Source: Xylogone sp. PMI_703 (taxonomy: Eukaryota > Ascomycota > Leotiomycetes). Taken from it: DNA of 64,000 nucleotides. Below, piece after piece: positions 37,300 through 48,347 of this stretch; within the stretch, counting starts at the first letter, position 1; each line of letters starts with the position of its first letter. The notes under the pieces are model-generated. The model made no database searches. It was not told the origin of the DNA and saw nothing but the letters and a program-made list of their open reading frames with translations. Position numbers and translations under genes: made by a program. The stretch spans positions 1-64,000 of the forward strand of contig JAJTUQ010000010.1 of the NCBI GenBank assembly GCA_021399445.1, in the 5' to 3' direction.

Positions 37300-37922
37300 T
37301 GTCACGACCCCGCAGGGTTGTAACAAGCGACCTGAGTATAGGGCCTTTATAGCCGTTGCCTTAGTTAAATAAGTATAAGTTAAGACGGTTATCAAGGACT
37401 TGGTTATGATATCACTAGTACTATCACATTATTAGTATTAGCGAAAAGATAGTACAAGTTCAACACTAGTACTATAAAAAGGGTTATACAAACTAAAGGA
37501 TAATATTATCGAAATTATAGTACTAACCCTTTGGTTATACTAGCTAAATGATAGTACTATCAGGAAAATAGTACTACCTTTCCGCTTGTACTAGCTATTT
37601 GCTTGTACGTGCAAAAAGCTAGTATTAGCAAATAAGCAAGTACGTGACAAATAAGACTGGATAAGATCCCTTGGATCCAGGATCGGATGGGATCCCTTGG
37701 ATCCAGGACCATAAGGATCCAGGTAGATCTAGTCATTAACATATACTATATAAGTAGATAGTTTTACAGTAGATAAAAGCTTTGTGTTCAACTCAATTGA
37801 TTTACAGCATACCTACATATCATAATAATTACCCTAAAGCCTTGTGAAGATATTCTCTTGCCCTTTACCTTCATCTATCATTTGAGTGATAGATAACCCC
37901 ATACCCTTGTAGGAACGTTACA
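37300..37922 (+). mobile_element. S1: solo Gyp1-type LTR inside Gyp1c
   Basis: A 623-bp LTR (TGTCACGACCCCGCAGGGTT...TAGGAACGTTACA) in the opposite orientation to its host. It is flanked by TTAAT on both sides (37295-37299, 37923-37927), so it is a true solo LTR left by LTR-LTR recombination of a full insertion. It is far less mutated than the other Gyp1 LTRs and serves as the reference for the family. TATATAAG and an R-start segment GTGTTCAA are present near its 3' end. Confidence 0.95.
37417..37643. repeat. 17-bp phased tandem array of AGTACT-type units in U3
   Basis: AGTACT or a one- or two-base variant starts at 37417, 37434, 37451, 37468, (37485), (37502), 37519, (37536), 37553, 37570, 37587, 37604 and 37621, that is, every 17 bp for 13 units; a fourteenth is shifted by 1 bp at 37639. 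The second halves of the units alternate between forms like AGCGAAAAGAT and ACCCTTTGGT, so neighbouring units look partly inverted. The same register is seen in Gyp1b (9313, 9330, 9347, 9364). It lies upstream of the GGATCC tract (37663-37733) and the TATA box. Confidence 0.8.
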
Positions 37923-40900
37923 TTAATGACTTTAATAACTTTTACTAAAATTTGAAGATAAAGAATTCTTGTTATAATCTGTTCTTGGTTTTTGTAATTC
38001 TTTAATAACTATATGTAAGTAATTTATGTTATTCTTTCATAAACTCTTAGGTGATTATTAGTAAAATGAATACTTTTTATTCTTTAGCCAAATACCTGGA
38101 AATTCCTAATCTTCGAGTTAACTGGCTTTGGGATCTTTAGAAATTTCTTTTTCTTTTACAGTAATTAACTTAATCTTTTTTAACCAATTTTCGTCAATAA
38201 CTTATATGACTATTAATATTTGTGCATAGTTAAGGTATAAAGTGTTACTTTTTTTCTTGAACATAGTAAGTTTCTGCTTTGAACTCCTTTTTATATAATT
38301 TAGTTACTTATTTAGAGTATTTACTTTAGTATTTTCTGTTCTTGAATATAACGAATCCTGAAATTATATTATGTTAATATTTCATATTAATATATTTGTC
38401 TGTTGTTAAGATTTTTAATAATCATGAAAGTTGTTAGATTTTTGTAGTCTGACAAAATCTTGAATAGATATTTAATATTATATAAGTAAACTTTTTAATG
38501 TTTATAATAATCTATAATGACCAAAAGTTTTTTCTTATAAATGTTATAGTTTAAATTTGTTAAAATAAACTTTCGAAAGTGAAAGGCCACTGGTCTCTAA
38601 TGTTTTTTGTCATCTTTTTGTGACAAGACTCTATTAACGCTTTACTTAAGGTATCTGTTTCCAATAAGTATGGTTTCTCGGGATTAGCATGAATTAGTAT
38701 TCAGTCTTCGTCAAATTGATCTTTAACCTCTTAGAAAACTTTTTCCTGTCTTTCTTTTTAAACAAAGGGTATATCTTTCTTTGTTAATTCTGTTAACAGG
38801 CTGGTTATCTTCGAATAAGTCATTATATAATATTTATAGTAATTAATAAGTTTATTAAATTGTTGGACTTCTTTGACTGTTCTTGGAGTAAGCTATTCTT
38901 TAATAACTTTACTTTTCTAGGTTTATTCAGAATTTCTTTGTCTAAAACTATTTTATTTAGAAACTTCATTTCTGTCGTATTAAACTGACATTTAGTTAAC
39001 TTGTACTTTATGTTATTATTAATCAAAACTTTTAGTATAATACAAATATATTATTTGTGTTCTTCTAATGTCTTAAAATAAATCAAAATATCATTTAAAT
39101 ATATTATTATAAAGTGATCCAAATATGGTCTCAAAATTGTATTACTTATTTTCTGTATAATTACTGATATATTCGTCAGACCAAAAAGTATAACTAATAG
39201 TTCATAAAGTCTATATTTAGTTCAAATAATAATATATTACTTATGTCTTTCCTTGATCCTTATTAAGTTAAATTTTATGACGAAGTTTAACTTCGTGAAA
39301 TATTTTGCTTTGATGAGTATATTTTGTATATTATTAATATAAGGTAATGGGTATTTGTTTTTTATGGTTTTGCTGTTTAAATTTCTGTAATCTTTACATA
39401 GTTTTTCTCCGGGGGTCATCTGACTTTGGTGTTTATATTAATAATGTTCTTTATAAAGAGTTTAACTCCTTATAGAAACTTTTTATAATTTACTTATTTA
39501 GTCATTCTTTCAGGATTTTATCCTTAGCAGGATTCGTTCTGTAAATAGGTTTATACGAAAATGTTATTCTTTCCTGGAGAATAATTTTGTGGTCTTAATC
39601 TTTATGTAAAGATAAAGTTATATTTTTTGGTCATAGAATGAATAGTTTATAATAGTTTTAATATTTTTCCGGAAAAGTGTTTAGTTTATTTAAAAGTTAT
39701 TTTGAGTAAGTTTAACAGTAAAAACATTTGTGTAAATTATTTCTTTAGTCTAATGTTATAATAATATTTAAATGTTAATTTCTTTATTTTTCAATTAATG
39801 TTTAAGTCATGGAATTTTAATTAAAGTTATCTTAGGATAATGTTTTTTTTAAGGAAAGAAATCTTAAACTGGATTTGTTTTTAGTAGTTTTCAATCTTTA
39901 TAGTGAAAGATTTAGTTTTAATAAATATTTTTTCTTTTGTTAATAAGTTATTAGTTATTTGTAAAAGCTGATTATAGACTTTAGTCTATATGTTTATTGT
40001 TTTAGCAATTTATAACAAGATTAGGTTATCTGGCTTTCCGAATTCATCAAAGTTTTAAGGTTTTTGTTGTTAAACTTAATATCTAGACAAATAACTTCTC
40101 CTTTCTTTGTTATGAATATATTTAATACAAATTCAGTGTTGAATTTTTTTCTTAAGTTAACTATAACAAAGTCTGTCTCTTGGACTTATTTATGTTAAAT
40201 AAGTTATTAATATATTTTTTAAGAAATATTTACTTATCGTTAAATTTATAATAATAACCTATTTTATAGTTATAATATTGTTTTTGTCGTTCAATATAAA
40301 ATGTCGTTTTTCGACATATTTCTTTCTTAACTTAATATATGTTTTCTTTATCCTCGTGATATATAACTTATATAAAAAAGTCTTGTTTAAATAGTCATAA
40401 GTTTTCTCCTAAAGAATAAGGCATTAAGTTATCATAATATAAACTGCCGATAATAATTTTTTGAAGTTAATTTATATAATTTTAATTATTATCTTTAATT
40501 TCTACATTTTATACTGAAGAAGTCCATCTCGCTAGAGTAATATATTCTAAAGAATATTTCTTTTGATTAATTTCCAGGTTTTTATATAACTTCTGTCAGG
40601 GTAAAATGCCTTTTAATCAATATTATTCTTTCACTTATTTGTAATTTATTTATTTAATAAGGTTAGGCAATAAAATCCTCTTACTTTATATAGTTAAAGA
40701 GTTTGGAACCCTAGAAAACTTTCCGAAAAGATTTTTCTGCTATTTTTTGATTAAGTTCTGATATCTTAAATGTTATATATAAAGAATATACTAATGAAAT
40801 CTTAATATATTCTTTTCTTTTCGGAGAGTCTTATAATATAGTGGTTAAACGTTAATTCACTAATATCTATTTTGATTCTGACTTGGAATTTATCTTGAAA

Positions 40901-42225
40901 TTCTTCATAGATCATTAGTTCTTCTTTAACTTGTCCTAGGAGGAAAGGATCTGGCAGGTTAATAATATCTTAATATTCTTTTAGAGAGAAGTTGTCGAAG
41001 TTAGTAATTTTTAAGTCTTATTGTTTTACTTCTTTTATAGTAAATATTAATATATTTAGTTTACTTACAGTAAAAAAGAAAATTCTTAAGGATATTAAAT
41101 TCCTGATATTATAATAAATTTCCTTAGTAAAATCTTTTGTTGGAAAAATTCGTAAGATCTGGTCTATGGACTAATCTTTAACATTCTCTGATAACTTGTT
41201 AAAGTTATTTTATCTTATTAATAAAATGTTACTTAAACTATAAGATTTGTTGTCTTTGGCCGAAGATATTATAAACATAATCTTGACTTTCTTTAGTTTT
41301 CTTTTGTCCTTATTATTATATTCTTAAGTAATGTGTCTGACTTGTCTATACTTATAACAGAGTTTCTTTTCTTTTTTTTCTTTATATTGTTCAAAAGTTA
41401 AATTATATTTATTTTTTTCTTTAAGTAATCCTTTGTTATAATTCTTTGGACTTTATCATTTTCTTCTTATGATCTTATCGAAATTTATTAGATCTTCTTG
41501 ATTATTGATATAGTTCTTTCGTTTATTTGTCTATAAAAAGTAAAGAATTCTTTTTTTCTTTTTTATATATTATTTGTATTAAAAATTATTAATTTTCTTA
41601 GTTTTCTTCATTTATTTAATTAATATATTCAAGCAAGGTCTAATATAAGTCAATTTATTTTTAACAGATTTTTTCAGTTTTTAGTAATATTAGAATATTA
41701 ACGTTTTGTTTTCTTTATTAGTTATATTGTTTAATTATCAGAATTTGATATTATAAGTAGAAGTAAAATTAGTTTGTTTCAAGGTATATAATTATTGTTT
41801 TGCCTTATCTGTTTCATGAGAATTCCCGAAGACTTTTTCCATTTTTTCTTTAAAATTCTTGAAGGATATAAATAAATTAATAATATCCTGTCATTTTTTT
41901 TCATTTTTTTTGATAAAATTCTCGAAGTTTTTTATATATAATAAAGTTTATTATAATATTTTTTTTTCTAGGTAAGTAAATAGTTATATAATTTGTTGAA
42001 AGTCATTTTGAAACTTATTCTTATATAAGTTTAAATATAAATAAGTTCAGAACTTAAAGAGTTTTAATTTAGATTTGTCTTTTTTAAAGTTTTTAATCTT
42101 TCTTAAGTTTAACTTTCTTTTAATAAAGTTAATTATCAAATTAGGATTAATCTCGGGGGTTTAAGGGTTTTGTTATGAAGACAAGTCTTTGGTTATAGTA
42201 TTTTTGAGTTTTAAGGTACTCAAAG

Positions 42226-42772
42226 TATAATGTTTTTATAAAAGTTTGGGTTATTTATTACTCAAATGATAAATGAAGGTAAAGGGCAAAAGAATAGTTT
42301 TATAAAACTTAAGGTAATTATTATGAAATGTAAGTATACTGTAAATCAATTGAGTTAAGTATAAAGTTCTTATTTACTGTGAATTTTATTTACTTATATA
42401 AAGAGTGAATTTTAAGTTAAGATCCTTGGATCCCCAGGATCTACAGATCTATTATGTCTTGAGGTCAGGATTCTTTAGATCTTTGGATCCTCAGGATTCT
42501 ATAAAGGTCATGATTCATTATATGACTTAGTTGTTTAATAAAGTCTTTTTGCCCAGAATTTAATAACAGGATTTTGTCAATAGAATTTTATTAATAACTT
42601 TTTATTAATGTTTTTTTTTTAATCAATTCTTGTTAGTGGACTATTATTAGTTATGACTGCCATTAATAATATCTTTACTATTATTTTAAGTTTTACTGTT
42701 ATAAAGTTTATGCCGGCTTGTGGAAGTATAATTCTACTGGTAGATTTCGGCTGTCAACCTTGGGTTATGATA
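42226..42772 (-). repeat. Gyp1c 5' LTR (547 bp)
   Basis: TATAATGTTTTTATAAAAGT...TTGGGTTATGATA; same length as the other Gyp1c LTR. The predicted R start is the reverse of 42355-42362 and the leader pairing site the reverse of 42216-42223 (TTGAGTAC). Confidence 0.9.
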
Positions 42773-42777
42773 TATAA

Positions 42778-44522
42778 ATCAAAAAAGCTATCAAAATCCT
42801 TTTCATAAATACATCAACCGAAGAATAAATTAACCTCAAGATTTAGAACAAATAAAATATCAAACAACAATATAGTACTTTTATCTTTTAACTTTATTTC
42901 AACAATCCTTTTCTTCTATATATATAACCTTTCATTTTTAACTTTTATTCTATAACGTTTAATATTAGTCATCAGTTATTTAAAGAATTAAAAGTTATTA
43001 GTCATATGTAAAGAAGTATTAATGTCTGTAATCTAGACAAAAAGTTTGACTTTATATATTACTTTTTTTAATACTTCTATAATTTTGTCTTTTTCTTCAG
43101 ATAAGTCATCAAAGCTTAACTTTATCTCTGACGTCTAGTTTTCTCTAAAGAATAATTAATTATATGTCTATGAGAATATCATTTTGACTTATTCTTTTTA
43201 CAATAATCTTTATCTTTATTCTTTTTTATTGTCTTCCGAAAATATTATAATTTATTATCCTTAGATTTAAGATCAAGAACATATTTTTTTGTATTATGTC
43301 TAAGTTTATAATACTTAATAAAATAATTTTTGTTATATAAATAACATTTGACTTTTTTTTGATCAGATAAACTACTTTTATATTTATTCTGTTGACTTAA
43401 GTTTTTACTTTCTTTGTTTTATAATCTTTATGTTCTCTTGTTTCAGACAACGAGGATTATCAAGTTAATAATCTTTTCTTTATATCTTTAAAAAATATTA
43501 ATCATGTCCATAATTTCAAGTATTAGTTATATATTGATCATAATTATAATTGTTGAGTATTTCTCTAAGAATTCTGTAAAAAAGAATTTGAATATTTATT
43601 TTATATTAAAATTATCTTTAAGTTTAAAGATTATTTTTATAACTCTTTTTTTTAATTCCTGTACTCAAATCTATCCTTCTTCAATTGTTATACTTTGTTT
43701 TAGCTTAAATAAAATAAGTTAAACTATCTTATTCTAAGTAACATGAGATAATAATTTATTATACTTAAAGTATAACTTTGTTCATGTTAATTAAGTTTTA
43801 GACTTATTATAAATTAATTTATTATTTATAACATTAATACAGATTAAGATTATATATAAAACTTTTATAGATATAATTTTATATTTTTCTTGCTTTTTAA
43901 TATTCTATATATTATTATTTAATTTGTTTTTATCTTTTACCTTTAAGCTTTTTAGTTATTTTTTATATTTTTAATAATAATCTTAAATGTTTTTGTATTT
44001 GTTAATATAACAAAAATATTAATCGATGATAAGGTTCTCTGAATCTAGATATATTCTGTAATTGTTTTATTTAGTACAAATTTTAGTAATTTTTCTTTAA
44101 AATAAAGTCTTATCAGTTTAAACTATTTTTGCTAATTTGCTTTATTAAGTATATTAATAAAGTATTTGTATACAAAATGATTAATGTTTATTTTTTCAAA
44201 TGTCAATAAGATAAAGATAATAAAGATTTTGTTGTTTTTTGAGTTATTATATTATAACTCAAGGTTAAAGAGATTTATAATTAATTATTAAGTTTAGATA
44301 AATAAGTAAATATTATACTGAGGTGCTTAATACTGATTAAAGAATTATGATCTTTAAGTATTTGTTGTAGACTAACAATTCGTCGTATGTTTACTTGTCT
44401 TAAGACTTAGAACTAATTAGTCTCAATTTTAATTAATACTTTGTAGACCTTTTTTTATTATTAAAGATTTGTGTAATTATGTGTATTTTAGCTGTCCTTG
44501 GTGATAGACTTACAGTGAATAT
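42778..44522 (-). pseudogene. gag-pol: Cop1c gag and protease fragment
   Basis: 5' piece of Cop1c on the minus strand, aligning with Cop1a 5851-7599. It covers Gag, the knuckle and the protease up to the Gyp1c insertion point. A 72-codon open stretch at 43504-43722 is only an antisense shadow of the lysine-rich Gag. Closed by RIP stops. Confidence 0.7.
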
Positions 44523-44577
44523 GTTTTAATTATTATTCTTCTTAGTGATATCTCAACATACGTCTGAGCTTATAACC

Positions 44578-44807
44578 TGTGAAGATTATGACTATTAAAC
44601 TTATATTATGAAAGTATTAATTCATTAGGTATTACTGTATTATAAGGTTGAATAAGCTTATATTGACTTATACATTATATACTTATTCTTTTATTTAGTA
44701 TTTAAGGGGTTATATCCTTAAATACTCTTTTACTAAATTATTAGTTGTTCTACTCTGATTGTATAACTACTGAATGTTAGTATGCTCTGCTCTTATAATT
44801 CTTAACA
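44578..44807 (-). repeat. Cop1c 5' LTR (230 bp)
   Basis: TGTGAAGATTATGACTATT...ATAATTCTTAACA. The primer site (reverse of 44562-44577, GGTTATAAGCTCAGA) abuts it. Confidence 0.92.
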
Positions 44808-44812
44808 AATAT

Positions 44813-45963
44813 TACTAATAATAACCAGGCTAATAACCAGAGAAGTATAAGAACAAAGAATATAATTAAGGCTAGTATAAACAAAAGCAGAAGTAATAAG
44901 AACAACAAGAATAATATAGTAATTATAAACAAGGACATCTAAATATATCTTACAGTTAATAACCTTATATTCTTATCCGTAAAATGATATAACTTATAGA
45001 AAGAGTAATAACTTCTTTCATTGTTATAGTAATAATTAGTATAAACTTTATTAAAGTAACTAATGACAAAAATACATTTTGTCTATACATTAGACTTATT
45101 TGTATAATAAGTACAAAGTTAACTGTTAACCTGACTAACGAAGAATCCTAAGAAAGTCTTTATGTTTATGGGCTTAGTGATATTCAGAGTACAGTTCTCG
45201 TGGACTGTAGATATCTGTAAAAGAAAAAGACTAGCTAGAGAATATATAATGTTAGTAAGATAAGCTAAGAAAGTAAACAAAAAGTCGATAACATCTGTAA
45301 AGTCAGGAGGTATAGCTACAACAAAAGTCTTTGGGGCCAGAGAAAAGAAAGCTATAATAATAGCCAAGATAAAGCTGACGTTAAAAGAACTAGAGGTTAA
45401 AGTAAAAGTATAAAGGTAGTTAATGAGTGTCTAAGACATTATAATAATAGTTTAATAATAATGAATATAATAATAATAAAGATTTTGGAAGTTTTGATAA
45501 AAATTAAAAAAAAAGTAAACTTAGAAAAAAAATTCTTAGATATAATTATAATTTTATTATTATAATATTATTTTGTTATTATATAATCATTATTTTGACT
45601 ATAAATAATATCTATTTCATTATTTAACTAAATATCTATTATACTTTTCTTATTAAATCTCTTTTTGTAAGTCATATGATTACTTATAATACTAAAGTTC
45701 AGTCTAGCCAGATAATCCACAAACAATAAAACTGTTATAACCCAACCACTTTAAGCTAAAATAACTTTATTCTAAAGTTAGTTTATATAAGAACAATCTA
45801 CAAAACCTATATTTAAATTATATTACATTATTTATAACAGTTATAAAGTAATATAACTATAAGCCTTAGAGTATTTATCAAGTAATACCTGTGAAATCAT
45901 TATGTATTTCAGGAAATTTCTCGGCTAAACCCTCTAACGATAAGTTGTACATACCAGTATTCA
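44813..45963. other. AT-rich spacer with one unexplained, less decayed island
   Basis: Mostly A-rich sequence with simple TAA/ATA runs. At about 45160-45410 the composition is more balanced. The plus strand there reads 84 codons from ATG 45160 with a single stop (FRVQFSW, SGGIATTKVFGARE, LTLKELEVKVKV). The antisense frame 45119-45367 is open but looks like a shadow. I do not recognise the protein. It may be a remnant of another transposable element. No LTR ends are visible around it. Confidence 0.35.
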
Positions 45964-46005
45964 CTCCTCAACCAGATAGCCTCCTCAACCGGACAGTGAT
46001 TACGT
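45964..46005 (+). repeat. possible relic end of a Pog1-related element
   Basis: Two 17-bp direct repeats, CTCCTCAACCAGATAGC (45964-45980) and CTCCTCAACCGGACAGT (45981-45997), are followed by GATTACGT. The right end of Pog1 has the same architecture: two 17-mers followed by AATTACGT. Sequence similarity within the 17-mers is limited, so homology is only suggested. Confidence 0.35.
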
Positions 46006-46022
46006 AATACTGTAAACAAATA

Positions 46023-46075
46023 ACGTAATTCCCGGTCCACCCACGCACCCGGTCTACTCGCGCACTCTCCCACCA
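46023..46075 (+). repeat. Pog1 left terminal inverted repeat (53 bp)
   Basis: Matches the reverse complement of 47856-47908 except at two positions, both G/A or C/T, with RIP-type change on the left copy. Confidence 0.93.
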
Positions 46076-46138
46076 AATCATCAATTCCATCAACACCACC
46101 ATTTTTACCATATTATTTTTTGACCACAACACGCTCCA

Positions 46139-47800
46139 ATGCCTCGAAATAATAGTCCACAGCAAGAAGGAAGGATCCTTCTTGCTATAAACGCGTTAAA
46201 AACCAACCAAATCTCGTCAGTAAGGGCTGCAGCATATGCTTTTGATGTTCCTGCTTCTACTTTGCGTGATCGGTACCATGGTCGGGTTCAACAACTTATC
46301 ACTCACACCAAATCCTTCAAGATGACTCAATTGGAAGAGGAATCGCTTGAAAATTGGATAATATCTATGGGCAAACGAGGATTACCTCCCAGGCCTTCAG
46401 ATGTGCGATCTATGGCTAATGTACTGATTTCAGAGTGTAGTGAACCTACTCCTCCTTCTCCTGTAGGCAAGAATTGGTTTGGTGACTATTTAAAGCACCA
46501 TCCTGGGCTAAAAACCAAATATATACGTCGATATAACTACAAACGAGCAAAATGTGAAGATCCGAAAATCATACAACAGTGGTTTGAAAAGGTGATGGAA
46601 ATAAAGGCACAATATGGCATTTTGGATGAGGATATTTACAATTTCGATGAAACAGGCTTTGTTATGAGTACAATTGCCACAACCAAAGTAGTCACATCAT
46701 CTGACTATTTTGGTAAACCTCCACTTTTAGAACCAGGGAATCGCGAATGGGTTACAGTTATCGAAGCTATAAGTGCTTCAGGAAGGATTATACCAGCTTT
46801 AATCATATTCAAAGGAAAGCATAAACTCAAGGGATGAGAAGATGATTTGCTAGAAGGTTAGCGAATTGAAATGAATGATAATGGATGGACAAATAATGCA
46901 ATTGGCTTGAATTGGCTTCAAGAAACCTTTGATCTATACACCAAGTCATATACTAAAGACAAATATCGCATGTTAGTCCTTGATGGCCATGGAAGCCATG
47001 TAATCCCTGAATTTGATCGATATTGTATTCAGAACCACATTGTTACTGTCTGTATGCCTCCACATTCATCTCATATTCTTCAACCACTAGATGTGAGCTG
47101 TTTTTCGGTTTTGAAGCGTACATATGGTGCTGGAGTTCAAAGCAAAGTTCGCTCAAATATCCATTATATCGATAAGTTCGATTTCCTCGAAATATACCCA
47201 TTTGCGCGTCAGGAAACCTTCAAATCAAGCACTATTTGTTCAGGATTTCTAGCAACTGGGTTAGTTCCATATGATCCACTTCGGGTCATGGCCAAACTGC
47301 GAATTGAAGTTGAGAAAACACCTCTTCCTCCAGGGAGTAGTCATACCAATTCTACAGTATCGTGGTCTCCAGCAACACCTCGAAATGCAATACAACTGCA
47401 AAAACAATACCAAAGTATTAACAAAAGGCTCAGGCAACAAAGGAGTCCTTCTACACCAACCAAAGTTGCACTTGGCCAACTAATAAAAGGATACGAAATG
47501 GCCATGCATAATGCAATATTTTTAGCCAAAGAAGTAGAGCAATTAAAGGCTACCAACGAATCAATTCAAAAAAAGCTTACGAAGTCAAGAAAACGAGTAG
47601 TTGAGAAAAGCTCTACAACAGCTGAAAAGGCCCCTACAGATGGAGAGGTTAGTACAGAGGTCCATGAAGTAGTAGAACCAGGAAATCCTACCTTACTTTC
47701 AGCAACTGGTCATGCTCCTGCACGACGGCCACCGAAGTGCTCAGGGTGTGGAATTGTAGGACATCGAATAACCAAATGTCCTAATTTAGTTAACTACTAA
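46139..47800 (+). pseudogene. Pog1 DD35D transposase, interrupted by two Trp-to-stop changes
   Basis: One frame of 553 codons. Residues about 1-50 form a Psq-type helix-turn-helix (SSVRAAAYAFDVPASTLRDR). Residues 60-135 look like a CENP-B-type DNA-binding domain. The catalytic core shows Asp170 (YNFDETGF), Asp282 (LVLDGHGSH) and Asp318 (HILQPLD), a DD35D arrangement. The tail (about 480-520) is a Lys/Glu-rich probable coiled coil. The last 20 residues hold a CCHC knuckle, CX2CX4HX4C. Two in-frame stops, TGA at 46835-46837 and TAG at 46859-46861, fall where related proteins usually have Trp. Both are single G-to-A changes; only the TAG is in the preferred RIP context. No frameshift. All catalytic acids are intact, so this is a very young pseudogene. 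ATG 46139 is the first in frame after the left repeat. Confidence 0.92.
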
Positions 47801-47855
47801 ATATATTTCAATATACGTTGTTTGTGGTTGAATATTTGAAGTTAAATAGTAGATA

Positions 47856-47908
47856 TGGTGGGAGAGTGCGCGAGTGGACCGGGTGCGCGGGTGGACCGGG
47901 AATTACGT
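47856..47908 (-). repeat. Pog1 right terminal inverted repeat (53 bp)
   Basis: It contains two tandem 17-mers, TGCGCGAGTGGACCGGG (47867-47883) and TGCGCGGGTGGACCGGG (47884-47900), then AATTACGT. Subterminal direct repeats of this sort often serve as transposase binding sites. Confidence 0.93.
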
Positions 47909-47910
47909 TA

Positions 47911-48031
47911 CTATAAACAACTACTTTTACTAGTATTATACTATAATAATAACATTAATTTTACTTGATTTTGACGTTTCTAATCTTATTAATAATTACT
48001 ATAGTATTCCGAAAGTCTTAGTCAACTTCAG
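47911..48031. other. short AT-rich spacer
   Basis: About 120 bp between Pog1 and solo LTR S2; nothing recognised apart from the 12-bp similarity of its start (TACTATAAACAA with the TA duplication) to the left flank of Pog1 (TACTGTAAACAA, 46008-46019). Confidence 0.45.
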
Positions 48032-48347
48032 AAGATTATAACGTTTTTATGTTAGGGTTTGGCTATTACTCAAATAATAAGCTTAAGAGGTCAAAAAAGT
48101 AAGTAAAACTTAGAATATAGAACTTTATTATAAAATGTAAATATACTGTAAATCAATTAAGTTAAACATAAAACTCTTATCTGTTATAAGTTTATCTACT
48201 TATATAAAGAATGAATTTCCTTTGAGTCTTATTAATCTTATTACTCTTCCTGGGATCCATAAGATCCATAGGATTTGTTTATCTAATCTAAGTACTTATT
48301 TAATTATTAATACTAACTTTTTACATATATGAGCAAATTGTTAACAT

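Larger units (their letters stand above)
36070..42215 (-). pseudogene. gag-pol: Gyp1c Gag-Pol polyprotein with chromodomain, degraded
   Basis: Minus-strand counterpart of Gyp1b 9812-15317. It begins after the leader CTTTGAGTACCTT (reverse of 42213-42225) and ends at the TAG read at 36070-36072. The chromodomain is recognisable at about 36150-36310 in reverse. RNase H, integrase and RT align with Gyp1b. A 67-codon open stretch at 38823-39026 and a 60-codon one at 39237-39419 (YRNLNSKTIKNKYPLP) belong to RT. Solo LTR S1 interrupts the pol gene at 37300-37922. Many stops make it non-functional. Confidence 0.8.
34931..42772 (-). mobile_element. Gyp1c: complete gypsy element carrying a solo LTR
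   Basis: Minus-strand element inserted in Cop1c. It is flanked by TATAA (34926-34930, 42773-42777). LTRs are 547 bp (34931-35477, 42226-42772). After removing solo LTR S1 and its duplication it is 7214 bp. Its pol matches Gyp1b, but the LTR U3 is shorter and differs in its repeats, so it is a subfamily. On the plus strand, near its 3' LTR, lies the relic of the antisense zinc-cluster gene. Confidence 0.92.
24930..44807 (-). mobile_element. Cop1c: copia element split by Cop2 and Gyp1c
   Basis: Minus-strand Cop1 copy. It is bounded by 230-bp LTRs at 24930-25159 and 44578-44807 and by the target duplication AATAT (24925-24929, 44808-44812). Its pieces are 24930-26253, 32588-34930 and 42773-44807. 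The inserts Cop2 (duplication GCACT) and Gyp1c (TATAA) account for the other 14 kb. Rejoined by coordinates it is about 5.7 kb, the full family length. Confidence 0.92.
46023..47908 (+). mobile_element. Pog1: Fot1/pogo DNA transposon
   Basis: An 1886-bp element with 53-bp terminal inverted repeats starting ACGTAATTCCCGGTCCACCC, flanked by the TA duplication typical of Tc1/mariner/pogo elements (46021-46022, 47909-47910). Size and single gene fit the Fot1 group. Base composition is much more balanced than in all neighbours, with little RIP, so it is a recent or low-copy arrival. It lies outside the LTR element stacks. Confidence 0.95.

Noticed and set aside
45968..46165. 65-codon minus-strand frame over the left Pog1 end
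   Set aside because: Spans the inverted repeat and flank; no homologue at the right end and no motif.
47261..47556. several 70-codon frames overlapping the transposase
   Set aside because: Alternative frames of the well-supported Pog1 transposase.
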